A stretch of DNA of 64,000 bases, taken from assembly GCF_902859825.1 (NCBI RefSeq), contig NZ_CADIKB010000014.1, forward strand, positions 86,984 to 150,983. The letters run 5' to 3'. Positions 10,707 to 19,269 of the stretch are shown piece after piece; the first letter of the stretch is position 1, and each line of letters starts with the position of its first letter. The notes beneath the pieces were generated by a model that was not told where the DNA came from, searched no databases, and was given only the letters and a program-made list of their open reading frames with translations. This DNA is from Paraburkholderia phenoliruptrix (GTDB lineage Bacteria > Pseudomonadota > Gammaproteobacteria > Burkholderiales > Burkholderiaceae). A program made the translations under genes and the position numbers.

Positions 10707-13157
10707 ATGACCGAATTCAAGGACACCCAGCAACAGCTCTCGAAGTTCCGCCTGCGCGTCGCGGCGGCGGGTCTGTTCGTGTTCGTCTGCTTCGGGCTGA
10801 TCGGCTTTCGTTTCCTGTTCCTGCAGGTGTGGCACTACAGCAAGTACTCGCTGCAGGCCGACGAAAACCGCATTTCCGTCGCGCCCATCGTGCCGAATCG
10901 CGGCATCATCACCGACCGTAACGGCGTCGTGCTGGCCAAGAACTACTCGGCGTACACGCTCGAAATCACGCCGTCCAAGCTCAACGCGCCGCTCGAAAGC
11001 GTGATCGACGATCTGGCCACGGTCGTCTCGATCGACGCCCGCGACCGCCGCCGCTTCAAGAAGCTGCAGGAAGATTCCAAGAACTTCGAAAGCCTGCCGA
11101 TCCGCACGCGTCTCACCGACGACGAAGTTGCGCGCTTCACCGCCCAGCGCTTCCGTTTTCCCGGCGTCGAAGTGCGTGCGCGCCTGTTCCGCCAATACCC
11201 GCTCGGGCCGACGGCCGCGCACGTGATCGGCTATATCGGGCGGATTTCGCAGCGCGACCAGGAACGCATTGACGACGCGAGCGACCAGAACGACAGCGAC
11301 CCGGAACACTACGATCCGCGCCTCGACGCAAACAACTATAAGGGCACCGACTACATCGGCAAGATCGGCGTCGAGCAGAGTTACGAGACGGAGCTGCACG
11401 GCCAGACCGGTTTCGAGGAAGTCGAAGTCACCGCCGGCGGCCGGCCCGTGCGCACGCTGTCCCGCACGCAGGCTACGCCCGGCAACAACCTCGTGCTGTC
11501 GCTGGACATCGGCTTGCAGCAGGTCGCCGAGCAGGCGTTCGCGGGCCGCCGCGGCGCGCTCGTCGCTATCGAGCCGTCCACCGGCGACGTGCTTGCGTTC
11601 GTTTCCGCGCCGAGCTTCGACCCGAACTCGTTCGTCGACGGTATCGATCAGCAGACGTGGGACGAGCTCAACAACTCGCCCGACCACCCGCTCCTGAACC
11701 GGCCGCTGCACGGCACCTACCCGCCGGGCTCGACCTACAAGCCGTTCATGGCGCTCGCCGCGCTGACGCTGCACAAGCGCACGCCGGGCTGGGGCTTCCA
11801 GGATCCTGGCTCGTACACCTTCGGCGGCCACACGTTCCGCAACGACGTGCGCTCCGGTCAGGGCTGGGTCGACATGAACCGCGCGATCGTGGTGTCGAAC
11901 GACACATATTTCTACATGCTCGCGCACGACCTCGGCGTGAATAACATCGCGAACTTCATGAAGCCGTGGGGTTTCGGCCAGATCACCGGCATCGACATCG
12001 CGGGCGAGGCGCGCGGCATCCTGCCGTCCACGGAATGGAAGCGCAAGGCGTACCGCAAGCCTGAACAGCAGAAGTGGTACGAAGGCGAGACGATCAGCCT
12101 CGGCATCGGCCAAGGGTATAACTCCTTCACGATTCTGCAACTCGCGCACGCCACGGCCACGCTCGCGAACAACGGCGTCGTGATGAAACCGCACCTCGTG
12201 CGCGACATCGAGAACCCGATCACCAAAGACACGCGTCCGGTCGTGCGCGATCCGAGCGACAAGATCGCGGTCAAGCAGTCGGACATCGACATCATCAAGC
12301 ACGCCATGGAAGGCGTCGTAACGAACGGCACGGCGTCGAAGGTGTTCATCGGCGCACCGTATCTGGCGGCGGGCAAGACCGGCACGGCGCAGGTGTATTC
12401 GCTGCAGGGCGCCAACTACAAGGGTCACGCGATCGCCGAACATTTGCGCGACCACGCGCTCTTCATCGCCTTCGCGCCGGCCGAGCAGCCGAAGATCGCG
12501 CTCGCGCTGATCGTCGAGAACGGCGGCTGGGGCGCAGAGGCCGCCGGCCCGATTGCGCGCAAGGTGCTCGACTACTACCTCGTCGGCAAGAACAAGCCGG
12601 GCGCCGCAGCGGCAGCCGTCGCGGCGGCGGCCTCCGCTACCGAGGACGCGTCCGCGCCCGAAGTCGGCACTGCGCCGGCGCCACAGGAAGCCGGGCAGCC
12701 GGTCAAGATCGCGGCGGGCTATACCGCGCTGCCGATGCCCGGTGCGGCTGCGGCTGCGGCTGCGGCTGCGGCGGCATCTGCCGCCTCCGCGGCGGACGGC
12801 GCGTCGGGGGGGCCGGCGGCGGCAGCTTCGGCGGCCGTCCCTGCGGTATCGAAACCGACTGCGCCCGCCGCAAACGCCGCATTACCGCGCAGCCGGTCCA
12901 CATCGACGACAGGCGCGGCGGCAAGCGCCGCAGCACCCACGGCCGCCACCGCGCCAAACCCGCCCGCGCCGGCGTCGGCGGCAAGGAACGCGACCTCGCA
13001 CAAATCGGGCGCCCCGCGTCAGCCGAGGCCCGCAAGCGAATCTGCACCCGCGGCTGCCGCGCGCCCCGCAGCGAATGCGGCCCGGACCTCATCGCGCGAT
13101 AGCGGCACTGAGCCCGCGTCGCCACGCCAGCCGGTTTCCGGCGGCATCGACGAATAA
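10707..13157 (+). CDS. mrdA: Penicillin-binding protein 2 with long Ala/Pro-rich tail
   Basis: 816 residues, about 180 longer than E. coli PBP2. One N-terminal membrane helix (residues 18-40), the pedestal domain, then the transpeptidase domain: nucleophile Ser342 in GSTYK (S-x-x-K, residues 342-345), SND in VVSNDTYFY and KTGTAQVYS. From about residue 632 the protein is a low-complexity Ala/Pro/Ser tail, partly encoded by 6-bp GCGGCT repeats at 12744-12767. PBP2 is the class B transpeptidase for cylindrical wall growth, paired with RodA, which is encoded 10 bp downstream. The tail would be periplasmic; its role is unknown. Confidence 0.97.
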   Translation: MTEFKDTQQQLSKFRLRVAAAGLFVFVCFGLIGFRFLFLQVWHYSKYSLQADENRISVAPIVPNRGIITDRNGVVLAKNYSAYTLEITPSKLNAPLESVIDDLATVVSIDARDRRRFKKLQEDSKNFESLPIRTRLTDDEVARFTAQRFRFPGVEVRARLFRQYPLGPTAAHVIGYIGRISQRDQERIDDASDQNDSDPEHYDPRLDANNYKGTDYIGKIGVEQSYETELHGQTGFEEVEVTAGGRPVRTLSRTQATPGNNLVLSLDIGLQQVAEQAFAGRRGALVAIEPSTGDVLAFVSAPSFDPNSFVDGIDQQTWDELNNSPDHPLLNRPLHGTYPPGSTYKPFMALAALTLHKRTPGWGFQDPGSYTFGGHTFRNDVRSGQGWVDMNRAIVVSNDTYFYMLAHDLGVNNIANFMKPWGFGQITGIDIAGEARGILPSTEWKRKAYRKPEQQKWYEGETISLGIGQGYNSFTILQLAHATATLANNGVVMKPHLVRDIENPITKDTRPVVRDPSDKIAVKQSDIDIIKHAMEGVVTNGTASKVFIGAPYLAAGKTGTAQVYSLQGANYKGHAIAEHLRDHALFIAFAPAEQPKIALALIVENGGWGAEAAGPIARKVLDYYLVGKNKPGAAAAAVAAAASATEDASAPEVGTAPAPQEAGQPVKIAAGYTALPMPGAAAAAAAAAAASAASAADGASGGPAAAASAAVPAVSKPTAPAANAALPRSRSTSTTGAAASAAAPTAATAPNPPAPASAARNATSHKSGAPRQPRPASESAPAAAARPAANAARTSSRDSGTEPASPRQPVSGGIDE
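12744..12773 (+). repeat. 6-bp tandem repeat (GCGGCT)n in mrdA
   Basis: Four perfect GCGGCT units (12744-12767) and one GCGGCG variant, coding for an Ala-Ala run in the PBP2 tail. Changes in copy number would keep the reading frame. Confidence 0.9.
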
Positions 13158-13167
13158 GGAGAAAGGC

Positions 13168-14316
13168 ATGCAATTCGACAAGCGCGCCTGGCTCGACCGC
13201 ATCAAGCGGATGTTTGCGGGCTTCGACCGCCCGCTCGCACTGATTGTGTTTCTGCTGCTGTGCGTAGGCATCGTTACCTTGTACAGCGCGAGTCTGGACG
13301 TGCCGGGCCGCGTGGAAGACCAGTTGCGCAACATCATGCTGACGTTCGTGCTGATGTGGGCGCTCGCCAACGTGCCGCCCACCACGCTGATGCGCTTCGC
13401 GGTGCCGCTCTATACATTCGGGATCGCGTTACTGGTCGCGGTCGCGCTGTTCGGCCTCACGCGCAAGGGCGCGAAGCGCTGGATCAACGTGGGCGTGGTC
13501 ATCCAGCCCTCGGAGATTCTGAAGATCGCGACCCCGCTGATGCTCGCCTGGTACTACCAGCGGCGCGAAGGCGTGATGCGCTGGTACGACTATCTGGTCG
13601 GACTGCTGATTCTTGCCGTGCCTGTTGGGCTGATCGCCAAGCAGCCCGACCTCGGCACAGCGGTACTGGTCTTCGCTGCCGGCTTTTTCGTGATTTATTT
13701 CGCGGGCCTGAGCTTCAAACTGATCGTGCCCGTGCTGATTGCGGGCGTGATCGCGGTGGCATCCATTGCGGCGTTCCAGGACAAGATCTGTCAGCCCGAA
13801 GTGCAATGGCCGCTCATGCACGACTATCAGAAGCACCGCATCTGCACGCTGCTCGACCCGACTTCCGATCCGCTCGGCAAAGGCTTCCACACCATTCAGG
13901 CCGTGATCGCCATCGGCTCGGGCGGCCCGCTCGGCAAAGGCTGGCTGAAGGGCACGCAGGCGCATCTGGAGTTCATCCCCGAAAAGCACACGGACTTCAT
14001 TTTCGCCGTGTTCTCCGAGGAATTCGGGCTCGCGGGCGGCATCGTGCTGCTGACGCTTTATATGCTGCTCATCGCGCGCGGACTGTATATCGCGGCCAAC
14101 GGCGCGACGCTCTTCGGGCGCCTGCTCGCCGGCTCGCTGACCATGGCGTTCTTCACCTACGCGTTCGTCAATATCGGGATGGTGAGCGGCATCCTGCCGG
14201 TGGTCGGCGTGCCGTTGCCGTTCATGAGCTACGGCGGCACCGCGCTCACGACGCTCGGCGTGGCAATCGGCCTCATCATGAGCGTCGCGCGTCAAAAGCG
14301 ATTGATGCAGAGCTAG
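13168..14316 (+). CDS. rodA: Peptidoglycan glycosyltransferase RodA
   Basis: 382 residues from the ATG at 13168, which has an AAGGAGAAAGG ribosome site; the frame is open upstream only because it overlaps the Ala-rich end of mrdA. A SEDS-family polytopic membrane protein: family motifs KQPDLGTAVLVF, the periplasmic-loop region around LEFIPEKHTDFIFAVFSEEFG, and PLPFMSYGGTALTT near the end. It polymerises lipid II in elongation as the partner of PBP2. Last gene of the mre operon, followed by a strong terminator. Confidence 0.97.
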   Translation: MQFDKRAWLDRIKRMFAGFDRPLALIVFLLLCVGIVTLYSASLDVPGRVEDQLRNIMLTFVLMWALANVPPTTLMRFAVPLYTFGIALLVAVALFGLTRKGAKRWINVGVVIQPSEILKIATPLMLAWYYQRREGVMRWYDYLVGLLILAVPVGLIAKQPDLGTAVLVFAAGFFVIYFAGLSFKLIVPVLIAGVIAVASIAAFQDKICQPEVQWPLMHDYQKHRICTLLDPTSDPLGKGFHTIQAVIAIGSGGPLGKGWLKGTQAHLEFIPEKHTDFIFAVFSEEFGLAGGIVLLTLYMLLIARGLYIAANGATLFGRLLAGSLTMAFFTYAFVNIGMVSGILPVVGVPLPFMSYGGTALTTLGVAIGLIMSVARQKRLMQS

Positions 14317-14351
14317 GCAAAGGAACATTGCCTGCGGCAACCCGCGAAAAC

Positions 14352-14379
14352 AAGGGGCGCGTCGTGTGACGCGCCCCTT
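14352..14379. terminator. Bidirectional intrinsic terminator after rodA
   Basis: A perfect 10-bp GC stem (GGGGCGCGTC / GACGCGCCCC, extended by AA/TT) with a GTGT loop, followed by TTT on the plus strand; on the minus strand it is followed by TTGTTTT. It lies between the convergent ends of rodA and the Sel1 gene and can serve both. Confidence 0.8.
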
Positions 14380-14383
14380 TCGC

Positions 14384-15091
14384 TTACTGCGGTTTCACTT
14401 CCTTGTGATCGCGCAACTGCGCACTCAGCTGCTGATACTTCAGGCGCGCCGCCGGATCGCCCTGCGCGGCGGCCGCAGCGTAATAAGCTCGCGCCACATT
14501 CAGATTCTTGTCCACGCCGTCGCCGCCACGCTCGTAGAAAGAGCCGGTCACGTACTGCGCGGTCATGTCGCCGCCTTCCGCGGCCTTTTTGTACCAGACG
14601 AACGCCTGCTTGTTGTCGCGATCGGTGCCGCGTCCGTCGAGGAACTGATTGGCGAGCGCGAGCTCCGCCTGCACGTGTCCCTGTTGCGCCGCCTTCAGAA
14701 ACCAGCGGTGCGCCTCGACCGGATCGCGCCCGACAAACTCGCCATCGTCGTACATCTTGCCGTACACGTATTGCGCGTGCGACATGTTGGCGTCGGCGGC
14801 CTTGCGCAGCCATTTCTTGCCTTCGTCGACGTTGGTTGCGGTGCCTTCGCCATTGAGCAGCATCATCGCGTAATTGAACTGCGCGAGACGGCTGCCGCGC
14901 TCGGCGGCTTTGCGGAACTCGGCAAGCGCCGCGGTCAGGTTGCCGGCGTTGTAGTCGGCGACCGCGGTTTGCGTCTCGGGATCGTTCGGTTTGGCGATGC
15001 GCTCCTGCGCCTGCGCCTGCGCCGCCATACCCGTCGTCAACGCCGCCGCTAGCGCTACCCGCGCGACCACGCCTTGCATCAGCCACTTCAT
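14384..15091 (-). CDS. Sel1-repeat protein, exported
   Basis: 235 residues from the ATG at 15091, preceded by GGAGGTGAGAGC. An N-terminal signal peptide (KWLMQGVVARVALAAALTTG, then AQAQA cleavage region) is followed by about four Sel1/TPR-like repeats with A-x-Y-x-x-G-x-M/F...G spacing (for example YGKMYDDGE and ANQFLDGRG). Such proteins are periplasmic interaction scaffolds; no specific function can be assigned. The ATG overlaps the stop of the aldolase gene (ATGA), so it is translated from the same message. Confidence 0.8.
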   Translation of the reverse strand: MKWLMQGVVARVALAAALTTGMAAQAQAQERIAKPNDPETQTAVADYNAGNLTAALAEFRKAAERGSRLAQFNYAMMLLNGEGTATNVDEGKKWLRKAADANMSHAQYVYGKMYDDGEFVGRDPVEAHRWFLKAAQQGHVQAELALANQFLDGRGTDRDNKQAFVWYKKAAEGGDMTAQYVTGSFYERGGDGVDKNLNVARAYYAAAAAQGDPAARLKYQQLSAQLRDHKEVKPQ

Positions 15092-15870
15092 GCTCTCACC
15101 TCCTGCAACGCCTGGCGGGTTGCGCGCAACATCCACATGACGTCGGCGGCCAGAGCGATAAAACGAAAACCGGCGTCGCGATGCTGCCTTGCGCTCGCGG
15201 CGTCCATCGAAAAAATGCCGGCGGCAATGCCCGCCTTGTCCGCGGCGCTGACAATGCGTGCCATCGCCGCCTGCACGTCGGCGTGCTTCGAATCGCCGAG
15301 ATGCCCGAGGCTCGCGGCGAGATCGGCGGGTCCGACAAACAGGCAATCGACGCCCGGCGTCGCCGCGATCTTTTCCACTTCATCCAGACCGCGCGCCGAC
15401 TCTATCTGCACGATGGTGGCAATCTGCGCATTGGCCGTTTGCACATAGTCGCGCCGCATGCCGTATGCCGCGGCGCGCACGGCGCCCGCGACGCCGCGCA
15501 GACCGTTCACCGCCTCGGCGCTCGGATATTGCGTGAGCCGCACGGCGTGCGCGGCTTCTTCGGCGGACTCGATATTCGGAAACATCAGCGTGCGCGCGCC
15601 GGCATCCATCACACGCTTGACGAGCCACGGCTCGCGAGCCGGCAGACGCACCACAGGTTCGCTCGGCAGATGCGCGGCCGCAATGGCGCGTAATTGCGAT
15701 GTGACGTCGCCGCTGTCATTGGGCGCATGTTCCATGTCGATCAGCAGCCAGTCGAAGCCGGCGTGCGCGAGTGCCTCTGCGGCGGCGTCGCTGCCGAGCG
15801 ACAGCCATAGGCCGAACAGCGGATCCGCTTCTTTCAGACGTTGCTTGAGGGGATTCGTGAAGGTGCTCAT
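15088..15870 (-). CDS. HpcH/HpaI-family class II aldolase
   Basis: 260 residues. The (beta/alpha)8 family signature is clear: GFDWLLIDMEHAPND, metal-binding Glu in IVQIESARG and Asp in CLFVGPADLAASLG, plus the catalytic Arg in VRLPAREP. Members cleave or form 2-keto-3-deoxy or 4-hydroxy-2-oxo acids with pyruvate (HpaI, RhmA, GarL). The natural substrate cannot be told; no aromatic- or sugar-acid catabolic genes are adjacent. Its only operon partner here is the Sel1-repeat gene, an odd pairing. Confidence 0.85.
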   Translation of the reverse strand: MSTFTNPLKQRLKEADPLFGLWLSLGSDAAAEALAHAGFDWLLIDMEHAPNDSGDVTSQLRAIAAAHLPSEPVVRLPAREPWLVKRVMDAGARTLMFPNIESAEEAAHAVRLTQYPSAEAVNGLRGVAGAVRAAAYGMRRDYVQTANAQIATIVQIESARGLDEVEKIAATPGVDCLFVGPADLAASLGHLGDSKHADVQAAMARIVSAADKAGIAAGIFSMDAASARQHRDAGFRFIALAADVMWMLRATRQALQEVRA

Positions 15871-16094
15871 GGCCGCGCTCCGTGACGTTGAACTGCGTCA
15901 GGATCCGGGAAGCGGGTCAGCGCGCCTTTCCAATAAGCGCGCCAACGAGCCGCGCCCGGACGTGGGCGGCCTTTCTGCCTGCTGCGGCGCAATGCGGTGA
16001 CCGGCATGTCTCGCTCCGTGTGGTTATGGAGCGATCATACCGTGACAATAACGCGGCGGCTGGGTCGGTCTGCCCAGCGCAGCGCGCACGGACG

Positions 16095-16541
16095 TTAGTC
16101 GCGGACCACGTCGGCCCAGCAGTTCGGCGTCTCGTACAGGCGCACCTTATGGAGCCGCAGGTTCACGCCGTAGTGCGCGTCATAGACGTTCGCGAGGACC
16201 TCGAACGCGACGGCCGCGAGATTTTCCACCGTCGGAATGCGGTCGAGCACGACCGTCTTGTGCCCGGCCATGGTGTCGAGAAAGCCGCGCACCTGCGAGT
16301 CGCCTTCGTAGACGAGGAACGCGTGGTCCCATTTGTCGACGAGATGCTCGACAGCGAGCGACTTCACGTCGGCGAAGTCCATCACCATGCCGCGATCGGG
16401 CGCGCCTTCGGTGTCGACGAGATCGCCTTGCAGCGTGATTTCGAGCACATAGCGATGGCCGTGCAGATTGCGGCACTGGCTACGGTGATCGGGAATGCGG
16501 TGACCCGCGTCGAATTCGAGTTTTCGTGTAATCGTCAGCAC
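16095..16541 (-). CDS. queD: 6-carboxy-5,6,7,8-tetrahydropterin synthase
   Basis: 148 residues. PTPS-fold enzyme with zinc-binding His in FDAGHR and in NLHGHRY, and the catalytic Cys in SQCRNLHGHR. It converts dihydroneopterin triphosphate to carboxytetrahydropterin, the first committed step to preQ0 and queuosine. It lies 6 bp downstream of queE, with queC upstream; the three act in the order QueD, QueE, QueC. Confidence 0.95.
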   Translation of the reverse strand: MLTITRKLEFDAGHRIPDHRSQCRNLHGHRYVLEITLQGDLVDTEGAPDRGMVMDFADVKSLAVEHLVDKWDHAFLVYEGDSQVRGFLDTMAGHKTVVLDRIPTVENLAAVAFEVLANVYDAHYGVNLRLHKVRLYETPNCWADVVRD

Positions 16542-16547
16542 GGCAAA

Positions 16548-17180
16548 TCAGGGAATGTTCAGATACTTGTGGGTCTGCATCGACAGGCGCCATTGCGGAT
16601 GGCGTTTGCACCAGTCGATGGCGAGCCTGGTGTTGATGTCGCGCGACGGACCGTCCATGGGCTGGACGAGGAAATACTCGAAGTCGAGCTTCGCGTAATC
16701 GGACAGACGCTGGTTGTCCTGCGGAATCACGACCTTCAGCTCGTTGCCTTTAGTCACGACGAGCGGCGCGTCGGCCTTCGGGCTCACGCAAATCCAGTCG
16801 ATTGTCTCGAGCACCGGCAACGAGCCGTTGGTTTCAATGGCGATTTCAAAGCCCGCTGCGTGCAGCGCGTCGACGAGCGGCGCGTCGATCTGCAACATCG
16901 GCTCGCCGCCCGTGCACACGACAAAGCGCTGGCCCTCGCCTTCCGGCCATTGCGACGCGATCATCTGCACGAGCTCTTCGGGGGTGCGGTACTTCCCGCC
17001 GTTTTCACCATCGGTGCCGACGAAATCCGTGTCGCAGAAGCGGCATACGGCCTCGGCGCGATCTTCCTCACGGCCCGACCACAGATTGCAGCCGGCAAAG
17101 CGGCAAAACACGGCGGGGCGCCCGGCATTCGCGCCCTCGCCTTGCAACGTGTAGAAGATTTCCTTGACCGCGTACGTCAT
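16548..17180 (-). CDS. queE: 7-carboxy-7-deazaguanine synthase (radical SAM)
   Basis: 210 residues from the ATG at 17180 (MTYAVKEIFYTLQGEG). The cluster motif is not the usual CxxxCxxC but C31-X14-C46-X2-C49, the extended loop known from Burkholderia QueE. It makes carboxydeazaguanine from the QueD product. Between queC and queD on the same strand. Confidence 0.95.
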   Translation of the reverse strand: MTYAVKEIFYTLQGEGANAGRPAVFCRFAGCNLWSGREEDRAEAVCRFCDTDFVGTDGENGGKYRTPEELVQMIASQWPEGEGQRFVVCTGGEPMLQIDAPLVDALHAAGFEIAIETNGSLPVLETIDWICVSPKADAPLVVTKGNELKVVIPQDNQRLSDYAKLDFEYFLVQPMDGPSRDINTRLAIDWCKRHPQWRLSMQTHKYLNIP

Positions 17181-17275
17181 GCTTACCGCCCTGTGCCTTG
17201 TCCTTGTACTCGCGTACCTTGTCGAGCTTGTGTACCTACGAATGATTGCCGAAGCCGCGCCGTTGCGCGGGTTGC

Positions 17276-18007
17276 TCACACCGGCTCGGTTACCCTCTCG
17301 CCCGCGAGCCAAGCCTCGTAGCCACGCTTGCGCAAGCGGCAGGCCGGACATTCGCCGCAGCCGAAGCCCCATGCGTGCAACTCCGCGCGCTCGCCGACAT
17401 AGCAGGTATGCGTTTCCACGCGCACCAGTTCCACCAGTTCATCGCCGCCCAGCTCGTGTGCGAGGCGCCACGTGTCCGCCTTGTCGAGCCACATGAGCGG
17501 AGTTTCGAGCACGAAGCGCGAGTCCATGCCCAGATTCAGCGCGACCTGCAGCGCCTTCATGGTGTCGTCGCGGCAATCGGGATAGCCCGAGAAGTCCGTT
17601 TCACACATTCCGCCGACGAGCACCTGCAAACCGCGCCGATAAGCGATGGCCGCAGCAATCGTCATGAACATCAGGTTGCGGCCCGGCACGAAGGTGTTCG
17701 GCAAACCGTTGGCCGTGGCCTCGATCTCGATTTCGCGCGTCATGGCGGTTTCGCTGATCGCGCCGAGCACGGACAGATCGACCATGTGATCGTCGCCGAG
17801 GCGCTCACCCCACGCCGGGAACGTGCGCGCCACCGCGTTGCGGAAGCCCTCGCGGCACTCCAGTTCGACGCGATGCCGCTGACCATAATCGAAGCCGAGC
17901 GTCTCGACCGTCTCATAGCGTTCAAGCGCCCATGCGAGGCACGTGGCGGAATCCTGGCCGCCGGAAAACAGCACCAGAGCGCTACGTTTAGCGTCTTTGC
18001 GGATCAC
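17276..18007 (-). CDS. queC: 7-cyano-7-deazaguanine synthase
   Basis: 243 residues from the GTG at 18007, chosen for the GGAG seven bases upstream and the family-like N terminus; the longer open frame upstream is not QueC-like. PP-loop SGGQDS at residues 15-20, and a C-terminal zinc cluster CGECPACR with a fourth Cys just before it ([11 protein letters not shown]). It converts carboxydeazaguanine plus ammonia and ATP to preQ0. First gene of queC-queE-queD. No preQ1 riboswitch was recognised upstream. Confidence 0.95.
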   Translation of the reverse strand: MIRKDAKRSALVLFSGGQDSATCLAWALERYETVETLGFDYGQRHRVELECREGFRNAVARTFPAWGERLGDDHMVDLSVLGAISETAMTREIEIEATANGLPNTFVPGRNLMFMTIAAAIAYRRGLQVLVGGMCETDFSGYPDCRDDTMKALQVALNLGMDSRFVLETPLMWLDKADTWRLAHELGGDELVELVRVETHTCYVGERAELHAWGFGCGECPACRLRKRGYEAWLAGERVTEPV

Positions 18008-18369
18008 CGTGAAACTCCGTGAATGATGAGTGCCGCGTCGCGCTGCGCGAGGTGCACCATGCAAGCAACGCGGCGCGACGCGAGCCGGCACTGCTGCCGG
18101 CCCAAAGCAGTATAGGCCGCGCCTCTGGCTGCAAAGCTGCTGGGCCCTTATACCGTTGATCGTCGGGCGAGGGGTTTCGTGCGGATCGCAGACTGACCGC
18201 TCGCCCATGAACGCCTCATGAACCCATTCGGCGGGCGCCGCACTCTCATGCAAGTCCTTGAACTGGCGCGATTTTATCACGCGACGCCGAAGCTCGCCGG
18301 GCGCGCCCGGCGCAGGATCGGCCACCGAACCAACAACCGCCGAACCAACAAACCTCACCGCAAAAGGAA
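18008..18369. other. Non-coding gap between queC and the tRNA-Phe terminator
   Basis: About 360 bp without a believable gene; the open frames here are short and arginine/proline-rich. It should hold the queC promoter, but I cannot point to a convincing -35/-10 pair. Confidence 0.5.
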
Positions 18370-18401
18370 AAGCCCCAGGAATCTTGCGATTTCCTGGGGC
18401 T
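18370..18401 (-). terminator. Intrinsic terminator of tRNA-Phe
   Basis: Read on the minus strand: an 11-bp perfect stem AGCCCCAGGAA / TTCCTGGGGCT with a 9-nt loop, followed by TTTTCCTTTTG. It starts just 7 bp after the CCA end of tRNA-Phe. Confidence 0.85.
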
Positions 18402-18407
18402 GAATCC

Positions 18408-18483
18408 TGGTGGCCTGGGACGGAATCGAACCATCGACACGCGGATTTTCAATCCGCTGCTCTACCAACTGAGCTACCGGGCC
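18408..18483 (-). tRNA. tRNA-Phe (anticodon GAA)
   Basis: 76 nt with encoded CCA. Cloverleaf: acceptor GGCCCGG / CCAGGCC, D arm GCTC..GAGC, anticodon stem GCGGA / TCCGC with the GAA anticodon in loop TTGAAAA, T arm GATGG-TTCGATT-CCGTC. The acceptor stem has one mismatch, C5-A68. Confidence 0.95.
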
Positions 18484-18496
18484 AACGAAGAACGAA

Positions 18497-18525
18497 ATAA
18501 TATCAAAGGGTCATCTACTGGGCAA
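18497..18525 (-). promoter_or_regulatory. Promoter of tRNA-Phe
   Basis: On the minus strand, TTGCCC (complement of 18520-18525), a 17-bp spacer, then TATTAT (complement of 18497-18502), ending 13 bp before the tRNA. Good sigma-70 spacing. Confidence 0.65.
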
Positions 18526-18579
18526 GCCCCTTCTCCAAAAAATCTGCACACGCGATGCTCGCCCGCCGCGCCGCCGCGC

Positions 18580-19269
18580 TCACTCACCTTTGTTCTTGCC
18601 GAGATCCACGCCGAGCTGCTTGAGCTTGCGATACAAATGCGTGCGCTCCAGTCCCGTCTTTTCCGCGACCCGCGTCATGCTGCCGTTCTCGCGCGCGAGG
18701 TGATACTCGAAGTACGCGCGCTCGAATGCGTCGCGGGCATCGCGCAGCGGAATGTCGAACGAGATGGATGCCGTTTGCGCCGCGAGCACGCCGCTGCCGT
18801 GGCCGTCGGCGGACAGCATGGGCAACGCCGCCGCGGAAGCGACCGTCGACGAATTCATCGGCATGGCGGATTTCGCGGCCGCACCGCCCGGCGCCACGGC
18901 CGCGGTGCCGCGCGCGAGACCCTGCTCGACGGCCTTCAGCAGCTTCTGCAACGCGATCGGTTTTTCCAGAAAGTTAAGCGCGCCGATCTTGGTTGCTTCG
19001 ACTGCCGTGTCGATGGTCGCGTGACCGGACATCATGATGACCGGCATGGTGAGCTGCCCTTGCGCGGCCCATTCCTTGAGCAACGTGACGCCGTCGGTAT
19101 CGGGCATCCAGATGTCGAGCAGCACCAGGTCCGGCGCCTGACGCAAACGGAACTCGCGCGCCTGCTGCGCGTTTTCCGCTGCCTCCACGACATGCCCCTC
19201 GTCGCTCAGGATCTCCGAGAGCAATTCCCGGATGCCCATTTCATCATCTACCACCAGGATGGTTGCCAT
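18580..19269 (-). CDS. Short NtrX-like response regulator (receiver + Fis HTH)
   Basis: 229 residues. Receiver domain with acidic pocket ILVVDDE, phospho-acceptor Asp52 (LLDIWMPDTDG), the conserved Lys in FLEKPI and a T/S in MMSGHAT. After an Ala-rich linker (residues about 125-160) comes a Fis-type HTH (ENGSMTRVAEKTGLERTHLYRKLKQLGV). The AAA+ sigma-54 activation domain of true NtrX is absent, so it probably acts as a direct DNA-binding regulator. It follows its kinase gene directly with no gap. Confidence 0.88.
   Translation of the reverse strand: MATILVVDDEMGIRELLSEILSDEGHVVEAAENAQQAREFRLRQAPDLVLLDIWMPDTDGVTLLKEWAAQGQLTMPVIMMSGHATIDTAVEATKIGALNFLEKPIALQKLLKAVEQGLARGTAAVAPGGAAAKSAMPMNSSTVASAAALPMLSADGHGSGVLAAQTASISFDIPLRDARDAFERAYFEYHLARENGSMTRVAEKTGLERTHLYRKLKQLGVDLGKNKGE

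Noticed and set aside
10392..12455. 687-codon open frame on the minus strand
   Set aside because: Antisense shadow of mrdA and mreD.
12553..13167. Upstream extension of the rodA frame
   Set aside because: It is the Ala/Pro-rich tail of mrdA read in another frame; the ATG at 13168 has a strong ribosome site.
18008..18250. preQ1 riboswitch upstream of queC
   Set aside because: No short A-rich pseudoknot tail typical of preQ1-I, and no larger preQ1-II pattern could be drawn.
18408..18483. Integrated element at tRNA-Phe
   Set aside because: No integrase gene and no duplicated tRNA end nearby; flanked directly by housekeeping genes.
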